A stretch of 19,525 nucleotides of DNA. Source: an uncultured Clostridia bacterium (GTDB lineage: Bacteria; Bacillota; Clostridia; TANB77; CAG-508). The translations under genes and the position numbers were made by a program. The stretch is taken from NCBI GenBank assembly GCA_948505485.1, contig CAOPQH010000015.1, positions 1-19,525 of the forward strand, read 5' to 3'. How positions within the stretch are numbered: the first letter of the stretch is position 1; every line of letters begins with the position of its first letter. This document shows, in pieces, positions 14,278 to 19,525 of the stretch. The notes below the pieces were generated by a model. It had not been told where the DNA came from, ran no database searches, and was given only the letters and a program-made list of their open reading frames with translations.

Positions 14278-14667
14278 ATGAGAGAAGAAACATCTTTAAA
14301 GAAAATTTCAAGATGGGATAAAATAAAAAATTTCTTAAAAGGATTTTGGGGTTATAGAGCAGGAAAAGGATTTTTGATAGATACACAACCTTATATAAAA
14401 GAATATTCTGAAATAGAACTTGCTAATATTGCAAACATAGAAGGAAAGTTAAAAAATATATTAGAAAAAAATGTAATGCATGGAGAAATAGTCGACGGAT
14501 TAAATGCTAATGAGGTTAATAAACTTTTAGAATGGGTTGTACAAGCAGATAGAAAATGTTTAAATATTAATGACGATATAAGAAAAAGCAATCTAATGGG
14601 AGCATGTGGATTCTCACAAGGAATAATATATACAATATATAAAGACAATGAATTAGATAAAAATTAA
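14278..14667 (+). CDS. Unrecognised protein, probably truncated and ending in a rhuM-derived stretch
   Basis: A 129-residue reading frame with a good AAAAGGAG nine bases before the ATG, so the start looks genuine. I do not recognise the family. The N-terminal part is basic (SLKKISRWDKIKNFLKGFWGY), the middle is predicted helical and acidic (YSEIELANIANIEGKLKNILEKN ... LNANEVNKLLEWVVQADRKC), and it approaches a small-residue motif, LMGACGFSQG, near residue 107 that resembles cysteine-enzyme active sites, though this is only a resemblance. The last dozen residues, TIYKDNELDKN, coincide with NIYKDNELEKD of the RhuM protein, and the DNA there is about 88% identical to rhuM. The original C-terminal part was therefore probably lost when the rhuM piece arrived. 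It may be non-functional. Confidence 0.5.
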   Translation: MREETSLKKISRWDKIKNFLKGFWGYRAGKGFLIDTQPYIKEYSEIELANIANIEGKLKNILEKNVMHGEIVDGLNANEVNKLLEWVVQADRKCLNINDDIRKSNLMGACGFSQGIIYTIYKDNELDKN

Positions 14668-14703
14668 ACTATTAGAAATTTTCTAATAGTTTAAAAAGAA
14701 TGT
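14638..14703 (+). pseudogene. rhuM internal fragment (second copy, decayed)
   Basis: Aligns without gaps to 13281-13346 inside rhuM, with about 58 of 66 identical bases by hand count. The translation in the rhuM frame is YKDNELDKN-stop-TIRNFLIV-stop-KE, so two in-frame stops have arisen by single changes. The block includes a 31-bp palindrome (14664-14694; 15-base arms around one T) whose core matches the palindrome in rhuM. Flanking sequence is not clearly related. Confidence 0.8.
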
Positions 14704-14748
14704 ATACAATAAAAAGTATATCTTTTTATATAATTTTATGGCGAACTA

Positions 14749-14777
14749 TGGTTAAATAACAATTAATCTGATATAAT
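14749..14777 (+). promoter_or_regulatory. Promoter of the two-gene membrane protein unit
   Basis: An extended -10, TGATATAAT (14769-14777), stands 17 bases after a weak -35 (TGGTTA, 14749-14754). The start near 14784 leaves about 31 bases before the ATG at 14815. Confidence 0.5.
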
Positions 14778-14814
14778 TACAACTAATATATCTAAATGAA
14801 AGGAATAAATAATT

Positions 14815-15504
14815 ATGATTAATAGAGTTTTTTGTTATTCAGATGAAGAAGCAAAAAAGAATGGAAATAGTGTATCAATTGGAAAAATGCTTTTACAAAT
14901 TATAGTAATGGTACTACTAATGATTATTGTTATGTTTGTATGCTTTGCAATTTCAGATGATTTTATGGACAATCCTTTATTTTTCTTACTATTTATATTT
15001 GGATTCACTGTACTTATTATATGCTATGCAATAAATTTTAATTTAAAATTTCATTCACAATTGACTGGGTTTGCTATAGATACAGAAAATAATGTATATT
15101 TGGCAACAAAATTAAACAATGGAGAGGAATTTGTAATAAGTGGTATGGCAGCAGGCGAAATTATTGATAAAGTTTTAGGAAAAAGTAATAGTTTTTCAGG
15201 AGATTTAGTACAAGGAGTTGGAACTGCAATGACATTATATACTTTAAAAAGATCAGCAAAAATTATGCAAAATCCTGAAATTATAGCAAAAATGGTGGAA
15301 AGTGCGAATACTGTAACAGGAGCAGAGGTTAGACAATTATTAAAAGTATATAATTATGCTGAAAATACACATAAAGTAAAAATAAAATGTGATTATAGAA
15401 TAATGAGAAATGGAAAAGTTAAATGTAATAAAACAATAAATATTTATAAATCATATAATTGTTATAATGAATTAATTAATATTATATTAAATAGGGGGAA
15501 TTAA
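14815..15504 (+). CDS. Two-helix membrane protein, unknown function
   Basis: A 229-residue protein that I do not recognise. After a short polar start (MINRVFCYSDEEAKKNGNSVSIGK) two hydrophobic helices follow at about residues 25-47 and 55-75, joined by a short acidic turn. The remaining 150 residues are soluble: a stretch that looks like strands (GFAIDTENNVYLATKLNNGEEFVISG), a glycine/alanine-rich segment, a helix (NPEIIAKMVESANTVTGAEVRQLLKVYNYAE), and a lysine-rich end with paired cysteines in KIKCDYRIMRNGKVKCN. GAAAGGA precedes the ATG. It is followed after a single base by the zinc-ribbon gene, whose ribosome site lies inside this gene's last codons; the two are surely one operon and may form one complex. 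Confidence 0.7.
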   Translation: MINRVFCYSDEEAKKNGNSVSIGKMLLQIIVMVLLMIIVMFVCFAISDDFMDNPLFFLLFIFGFTVLIICYAINFNLKFHSQLTGFAIDTENNVYLATKLNNGEEFVISGMAAGEIIDKVLGKSNSFSGDLVQGVGTAMTLYTLKRSAKIMQNPEIIAKMVESANTVTGAEVRQLLKVYNYAENTHKVKIKCDYRIMRNGKVKCNKTINIYKSYNCYNELINIILNRGN

Positions 15505-15505
15505 A

Positions 15506-15994
15506 ATGTTTTGTAAAAAATGTGGAAAATTAATAGAAGATGGTGCAAAATTTTGTGGGAATTGTGGTACTCCAGTAGAATTAGTAAATAATCCTATACA
15601 GAGTGCTGTAAATAATAGTATTGGAGGAAATAATAATATTCAGCAAACAGCAAACCCAATTTCAAATACATATCAAGAAACAAAAATAGATTATAATGCA
15701 CAAAATATGAATAATTACAATAATCAACAAAACTATGACAATATAGTAAATCCTAGTATGAAAAAATATGCTATTGCCTCTGTTGCTATTCCAGCAGTAG
15801 CAATATTGGTATATTGGTTTATAGGCTTAACAATATATATTGCAATATTATTAGCAGGTTTAGGATATAATTTTTCTAATAAAGGAAAATTATATAATAA
15901 AACATTGTCAACTATAGGTTATATACTTAATACTATACTTATAATAATGGCAATATTTGTAGGAATAGGTATGTTAATAGAAAAGCTTGCATAG
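15506..15994 (+). CDS. Zinc-ribbon membrane protein
   Basis: A 162-residue protein opening with a zinc ribbon, MFCKKCGKLIEDGAKFCGNCGTPVE, in which C3, C6, C17 and C20 bind one zinc. A disordered Asn/Gln-rich linker of about 65 residues follows, then three hydrophobic segments from about residue 89 to 159 (IASVAIPAVAILVYWFIGL; IAILLAGLGYNF; LNTILIIMAIFVGIGML). This design (cytoplasmic N-terminal ribbon, flexible arm, membrane part) is common in Firmicutes as an uncharacterised family. The stop codon is followed nine bases later by a strong terminator. The ribosome site AGGGGG overlaps the end of the previous gene, showing translational coupling. Function is not known; a scaffold or sensor role is a guess. 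Confidence 0.82.
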   Translation: MFCKKCGKLIEDGAKFCGNCGTPVELVNNPIQSAVNNSIGGNNNIQQTANPISNTYQETKIDYNAQNMNNYNNQQNYDNIVNPSMKKYAIASVAIPAVAILVYWFIGLTIYIAILLAGLGYNFSNKGKLYNKTLSTIGYILNTILIIMAIFVGIGMLIEKLA

Positions 15995-16002
15995 AGAAAC
16001 AT

Positions 16003-16046
16003 AAAAAGTTAAGAAATAAGTGAATGACATTTCTTAACTTTTTTTA
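16003..16046. terminator. Bidirectional intrinsic terminator
   Basis: AAAAAGTTAAGAAAT (16003-16017) pairs perfectly with ATTTCTTAACTTTTT (16029-16043) around an 11-base loop and is followed by T. The mirror A-run lets it also stop transcription coming from tmcAL on minus. Confidence 0.88.
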
Positions 16047-16085
16047 TATATTAGAAAGTCATATTGACTTTCTAATATATAAAAA
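16041..16085. repeat. Perfect 45-bp inverted repeat
   Basis: Two 21-base arms (the left ends in AGAAAGTCA, the right begins TGACTTTCT) enclose the three-base loop TAT, with no mismatch. It overlaps the T-run of the preceding terminator. It carries A, not T, after the stem on either strand, so it is not a typical terminator itself. It lies between converging genes. Confidence 0.85.
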
Positions 16086-16107
16086 CAATTGTACACAATT
16101 CTACATA

Positions 16108-16136
16108 CGTAAAATTGCCACATGAACAAATTTACG
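16108..16136. repeat. Imperfect inverted repeat
   Basis: CGTAAAATTG (16108-16117) and CAAATTTACG (16127-16136) pair at nine of ten positions around a nine-base loop. It is the third hairpin in the 164-base gap between the zinc-ribbon gene and tmcAL. Confidence 0.55.
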
Positions 16137-16158
16137 AAAATGCAAACAAAAATATAAA

Positions 16159-17415
16159 TTATACTAATATTAAGGTTTTCCGATTTGTTCTTATTAATTT
16201 TTGAGTATAATCTAAATTGCCCCAAGAATCTTTTTGATAACCTAAAGTATAAGTATTTGTTGCAAATACATCAATGTCCATCATTCGTTTTAAATTTCTA
16301 TTTGTATTGCTTTCATAAAACTTTTTAACAGAAGTTATAATATTAACTTTAGAATTTGATTTATTTATTTTTGATATTAAAGTTTTTCCTTTATCGTTAA
16401 ATCCTAATATTCTAATATAAGGAGAAGTTCTTTTTGATAAGGCTATATCTTTTTTAGTAATGCCAAGTAAAACATAAATTAAGATTCTTTGGATTCTTGT
16501 TCTAGTATATCTTTTAGAACTTACAATGTTTATTAATTCTTCTACAGTATTACAAGAATTAGCAGCTTTTTTAATACTAAATTCTAAACCTTCTGAAACA
16601 TCTGGAATATTTAATAAATCAGACACTTCCATAGAACGTAAGTTATATAAAATAATATTATCAAAATAACTAATATCAGGAATGATATGACCTTTATCAA
16701 AATTCTCTTTTAGAATATCAAATGATGAATCAGGAACAGCATTAGCAATATTTGATAATTCTCCATTTAATATTGCATTTCTAATAGAAGTAGCACTTGA
16801 AATTTCTCCTCTTAAATTTTGATCATTATATTCAGATTCTATACGTTTAATAGCGATAGGAGACATATTGCTTTTTAAAAGCCTTAAAGACTTTAAATAT
16901 TCAATTGCCAAAATATTATTTGGAGAAGATATAATAGACGATGTTCTTTTACTCAATTTTAAATAAGAAATTAAAGCTTTTTCTCTTGCCTTAGGATATG
17001 AAATACCTTTGGCTAATTCTATAGATAGTAGCTTTTTATATTCCTTAGGCTCATCTGATAAAACACTTGAAAACTTATCTAATAAAAAGATATCAGGACA
17101 TTCACTTCCAAAAGAAACATAATCTACAATATTTAACGAGTTCAGTATTTTTATAGCACCATAAGCAAAATTTTCAGCACTTGAAGTTGCATAAATAGTA
17201 GGTAATTCTATAACTAAATCAAAACCATTTGAAAGAGCCATTTTTGCCTTTGACCATTTATCAACTAAAGAAGTATTACCTCTTTGAGTAAAATTACCAC
17301 TAATAATTGCTATTGAATAATTTGAATTAGTAAGTGTTTTTGATTTATTTAAATGATATACATGTCCATTATGAAATGGATTATATTCTGCAATAACTGC
17401 TAATATATTTTCCAT
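16159..17415 (-). CDS. tmcAL: tRNA(Met) cytidine acetate ligase
   Basis: A 418-residue enzyme close in length to TmcAL (YlbM) of Bacillus. It acetylates the wobble cytidine of elongator tRNA-Met, using acetate and ATP through acetyl-AMP. Seen: the nucleotidyltransferase start ILAVIAEYNPFHNGHVYHL, where HNGH (15-18) is the HxGH ATP motif; SGNFTQRG; VDKWSKAKMALSNGFDLVIELP; YGAIKILN; SPNNILAIEYLK; and ISSATSIRNAI, the counterpart of the SATxIR signature. The C-terminal half is helical (KRYTRTRIQRILIYVLLGI). The start codon has AAGGAG seven bases before it. The gene is single on minus, divergent from rnhA, and ends about 74 bases from a perfect 45-bp palindrome. Confidence 0.93.
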   Translation of the reverse strand: MENILAVIAEYNPFHNGHVYHLNKSKTLTNSNYSIAIISGNFTQRGNTSLVDKWSKAKMALSNGFDLVIELPTIYATSSAENFAYGAIKILNSLNIVDYVSFGSECPDIFLLDKFSSVLSDEPKEYKKLLSIELAKGISYPKAREKALISYLKLSKRTSSIISSPNNILAIEYLKSLRLLKSNMSPIAIKRIESEYNDQNLRGEISSATSIRNAILNGELSNIANAVPDSSFDILKENFDKGHIIPDISYFDNIILYNLRSMEVSDLLNIPDVSEGLEFSIKKAANSCNTVEELINIVSSKRYTRTRIQRILIYVLLGITKKDIALSKRTSPYIRILGFNDKGKTLISKINKSNSKVNIITSVKKFYESNTNRNLKRMMDIDVFATNTYTLGYQKDSWGNLDYTQKLIRTNRKTLILV

Positions 17416-17442
17416 AGAAATCTCCTTAATTAATTTTAAACT

Positions 17443-17470
17443 ATTATATCACACATTAACAAAAACGCAA
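17443..17470 (-). promoter_or_regulatory. Promoter of tmcAL
   Basis: On minus, TTGCGT (17470-17465), a 16-base spacer and a perfect TATAAT (17448-17443) preceded by TGA. The leader is about 20 bases. Confidence 0.6.
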
Positions 17471-17538
17471 GAAAATAAAAGTTACAATTCACGGCTATAC
17501 TTTTTTCGATGTTACTCAAACAACCTCTAAAAATTTAT

Positions 17539-17567
17539 TTGTATTTTTATAAATTATATGATAATAT
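17539..17567 (+). promoter_or_regulatory. Promoter of rnhA
   Basis: TTGTAT (17539-17544; the same -35 as pyk), a 17-base spacer and TAATAT (17562-17567) preceded by TGA. The start near 17574 gives a leader of about 26 bases. Confidence 0.5.
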
Positions 17568-17599
17568 TGTGTCATAAAATCTACAAGGAGATAAGTTTT

Positions 17600-18037
17600 A
17601 TGGAAAAAGTTGTAATATATACAGATGGGGCTTGCTCAGGAAATCCTGGACCAGGTGGCTGGGGAGCAGTTTTAATGTATAATGATATAAAAAAAGAGAT
17701 TTCTGGAGGAAAAAGAGACACTACAAACAACATAATGGAATTAACGGCAGTAGTAGAAGCCTTAAAAATGTTAAAATATCCATGCGAAGTTGATTTATAT
17801 AGTGATAGTAGTTATGTTGTAAATGCATTTGACAAAGGATGGATAAACAACTGGATTCAAAATAATTGGAAAACATCATCTAAAGATCCAGTAAAGAACA
17901 AAGAAATTTGGAAAGAATTACATTCACTAATTCAAATACATAAAGTGAAATTTATAAAAGTAAAAGGTCACAGTGACAACGAATACAATAACAGATGTGA
18001 TGAATTAGCAAGAAAAGCAATATTAAATATAGAATAA
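17600..18037 (+). CDS. rnhA: Ribonuclease HI
   Basis: A 145-residue enzyme that cuts the RNA strand of RNA/DNA hybrids, such as R-loops and Okazaki primers. The catalytic residues are all present: D9 in IYTDGACSGNPGPGG, E47 in NNIMELTAV, D69 in LYSDSSYV, H124 in KVKGHSD and D134 in NNRCDELARKA. The basic handle region is also present (WINNWIQNNWKTSSKDPVKNKEIWK), making this the Escherichia coli-like substrate-binding type. I chose ATG 17600 because AAGGAGAT stands about seven bases before it; an in-frame upstream ATG at 17558 overlaps the promoter. The EndoQ-like gene follows after 12 bases with its own AGGAGA site, so the two form a nucleic-acid repair pair on one message. Confidence 0.96.
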   Translation: MEKVVIYTDGACSGNPGPGGWGAVLMYNDIKKEISGGKRDTTNNIMELTAVVEALKMLKYPCEVDLYSDSSYVVNAFDKGWINNWIQNNWKTSSKDPVKNKEIWKELHSLIQIHKVKFIKVKGHSDNEYNNRCDELARKAILNIE

Positions 18038-18049
18038 GGAGAATAGAAA

Positions 18050-19243
18050 ATGTACGAAATATTTGCAGATTTACATGTTCATATAGGAAGAAGTGAGACA
18101 GGAAAACCAATAAAAATAACAGCAGCAAAAAGTTTGAATTTTGCGAACATTGCAAAAGAATGTGCTGAAAGAAAAGGAATAAATGTAGTAGGAATTATAG
18201 ATTGTGCTTCGCCATATGTAATAGAAGATATAGAAAAATTTCTAAAAACAGGAGATGCCTACGAATTAGAAGAAGGAGGAATAATATACAAAGATAAAGT
18301 TTGTATATTACTAGGAAGCGAAGTAGAAACATCAGAAAAAGGAAGAAATGGTAAATGTGGAGCAGCACATAATGTATGCTTTTTTCCACACTTGAGTGAC
18401 ATAAAGGGATTTTCTAATGAAATGAGTCATCATATAAAAAACATAACCTTAAGTACACAAAGATCTAATATATCAGGATATGAGTTAATAGATATAGTAG
18501 AAAAATATAATGGAATTTTAATACCAGCACATATTTTTACACCATTTAAAAGTTATTATGGAAATTGCACAGATAGAATAAAAGATATATTTAAAGAAAA
18601 ATATGATAAAATTTTTGCAGTAGAATTAGGATTAAGTTCAGATACTTATTTAGCAGATACAATTTCAGAATTAGAAGATAAAACATTTTTAACAAATTCT
18701 GATGCACATTCTTTACCTAAAATAGCTAGAGAATATAATAAAATATTAGTAGAGGATATAAATTTTAATGAAATAGTAAAAGCATTAAAAAATGAAGATG
18801 GAAGGAAAGTACTAGTAAATTATGGTTTGGACCCAAAACTTGGAAAATATCATAGAACATTTTGTGATAATTGTAATAAAGTAATTGAAACAAAAAAGCC
18901 TGTTGAACAGTGTCCACATTGTAATAGCCCAAAAGTTACTTTTGGAGTATTTGATAGAATTGAATTAATAAAAGATAAAATCAAAACAAAAAGCCCAGAG
19001 AATAGACCACCATATATATATCAAGTTCCTTTGAATTTCATACCAGGGCTTGGCAAAAAAACAATTGACAAATTATTAGATGCATTCGAAACAGAAATGA
19101 ACATATTACATAAATTATCAAAAGATGATTTAGAAGCACAGATAGGAGAAAAAATCGCAAATAACATAGTTAATTCAAGAGAGGGAAATATGCATGTTCA
19201 ATCTGGAGGAGGAGGCAACTATGGAAAAGTAAGTGTAAAATAA
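18050..19243 (+). CDS. Endonuclease Q family protein (PHP, zinc ribbon, helix-hairpin-helix)
   Basis: A 397-residue protein with three parts. The PHP domain has its metal ligands ADLHVH (D7, H9, H11), IIDCAS (D51), LGSEVET (E91), IPAHIFTP (H161) and TNSDAHS (D218, H220). A zinc ribbon follows, FCDNC...CPHC (C272, C275, C288, C291). A helix-hairpin-helix-like DNA-binding motif IPGLGKKTIDKLLDAF (331-346) is near the C-terminus, and a Gly-rich tail SGGGGNYGKVSVK closes it. This order is that of EndoQ, known from Thermococcales and Bacillus (YqxK), which nicks DNA 5' of uracil, hypoxanthine, xanthine and abasic sites. Activity here is inferred from the family. The start follows AAGGAG. It probably shares the rnhA promoter. 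No terminator is visible after it. Confidence 0.85.
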   Translation: MYEIFADLHVHIGRSETGKPIKITAAKSLNFANIAKECAERKGINVVGIIDCASPYVIEDIEKFLKTGDAYELEEGGIIYKDKVCILLGSEVETSEKGRNGKCGAAHNVCFFPHLSDIKGFSNEMSHHIKNITLSTQRSNISGYELIDIVEKYNGILIPAHIFTPFKSYYGNCTDRIKDIFKEKYDKIFAVELGLSSDTYLADTISELEDKTFLTNSDAHSLPKIAREYNKILVEDINFNEIVKALKNEDGRKVLVNYGLDPKLGKYHRTFCDNCNKVIETKKPVEQCPHCNSPKVTFGVFDRIELIKDKIKTKSPENRPPYIYQVPLNFIPGLGKKTIDKLLDAFETEMNILHKLSKDDLEAQIGEKIANNIVNSREGNMHVQSGGGGNYGKVSVK

Positions 19244-19321
19244 ATTATAAATAAATTAGTTATAAAAATAATATTATTGAATAGACATTATGTAATAGAA
19301 GAAATTAAAAGGAGATTCATA

Positions 19322-19525
19322 ATGTCTAAGAAAAACAAAAATAGATCAAGGCAAATTTTAAAAAATTATATAAAAAATAATATTAAAGAATATATAATTA
19401 CAGCATTAATATTCTTGGTAGGGATATTTTTAGGAGTAATGTTTATAAACAATTCTAAAGAATCTCAAAGAGAAGAAATTCATGGATACATAGAAAATTA
19501 TATTACTATAAATAAAGAAAATGAT
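19322..19525 (+). CDS. spoIIM: Probable stage II sporulation protein M, N-terminal part
   Basis: The first 68 codons of a gene cut by the right edge. A strongly basic start (SKKNKNRSRQILKNYIKNNIKEY) leads into one membrane helix (IITALIFLVGIFLGVMFIN), then NNSKESQREEIHGYIENYI. The pattern of a helix with G-I-F-L-G-V and then NN-x-x-x-SQ-x-EI-xYI is typical of SpoIIM in Clostridia, one of the three proteins (with SpoIID and SpoIIP) of the engulfment peptidoglycan-degrading complex during sporulation. AAAGGAG stands six bases before the ATG. The 78 bases between the EndoQ gene and this start are AT-rich; I see no convincing sporulation-sigma promoter there. If right, the organism can form spores. 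Completion of the protein outside the window is needed for certainty. Confidence 0.72.
   Translation, partial: MSKKNKNRSRQILKNYIKNNIKEYIITALIFLVGIFLGVMFINNSKESQREEIHGYIENYITINKEND

Noticed and set aside
13089..14703. Toxin-antitoxin or anti-phage system built on rhuM and the 14278 gene
   Set aside because: rhuM is frameshifted, the second gene is truncated by a rhuM fragment, and neither has a recognised toxin, antitoxin or nuclease motif. The data support decay and rearrangement better than a working pair.
16041..16085. The 45-bp palindrome as a second terminator
   Set aside because: The stem is followed by A, not T, on both strands; the neighbouring hairpin at 16003 already has the proper form.
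16034..16225. A minus-strand frame of 63 residues over the palindromes
   Set aside because: It overlaps the end of tmcAL in another frame, runs through two hairpins and has no ribosome site.
1..19525. CRISPR array, insertion sequence or transposase
   Set aside because: I found no regularly spaced repeats and no transposase or integrase protein; the repeated sequences present are the rhuM-derived block and hairpins.

Overview
The window is very AT-rich (about a quarter G+C by eye). It uses AGA for most arginines, Shine-Dalgarno sites of the AAGGAG/GGAGG type and promoters with an extended -10 (TGATATAAT). The gene content is that of a Firmicute of class Clostridia: VanZ, a split Wzz/CpsD-type tyrosine kinase with its PHP phosphatase, QueH, TmcAL, and a gene start that looks like the sporulation gene spoIIM at the right edge. 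A spore-forming, probably uncultured gut-type clostridium fits best; I cannot name the species.

Layout. 1-5127 is a surface-polysaccharide region, all on +: the end of a flippase-like membrane protein, a VanZ-family protein, the chain-length/kinase-modulator protein, the BY-kinase with an unusually long charged tail, the PHP phosphatase and GlmM. 5128-6460 carries a small membrane protein, an intrinsic terminator and a Tim44-like domain protein. 6413-6580 holds a tRNA-Thr(GGT) gene on the minus strand with its own promoter and a bidirectional terminator. 6676-8260 is the pyruvate kinase unit. 8258-8800 is a flavin reductase on minus. From a good promoter at 8887, a + strand run follows: alg14-like, alg13-like, ruvB, a GT39-like membrane glycosyltransferase, queH and a frameshifted rhuM.

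13077-14810 is the accessory part. The rhuM gene is broken by one extra base. It is followed by what looks like a displaced queH 3' end, then an unrecognised gene whose end runs into a second copy of an internal rhuM segment (66-bp blocks, about 58 identities by hand count, no gaps). I read this as a rearranged insertion site, not an intact new system. 14815-15994 encodes two small membrane proteins, one with a zinc ribbon. 15995-16158 is rich in inverted repeats. Then come tmcAL (minus), and on + rnhA, an endonuclease Q family gene and the start of spoIIM.

How the genes fit together. The left part supplies export (flippase), polymer-length control (Wzz/BY-kinase/phosphatase) and amino-sugar precursor (GlmM). 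The Alg14/Alg13 pair and the GT39-like protein could add sugars to lipid-linked or surface glycans. Between these are housekeeping genes for glycolysis, recombination, tRNA modification (QueH, TmcAL) and repair of RNA/DNA hybrids and deaminated bases (RNase HI, EndoQ).
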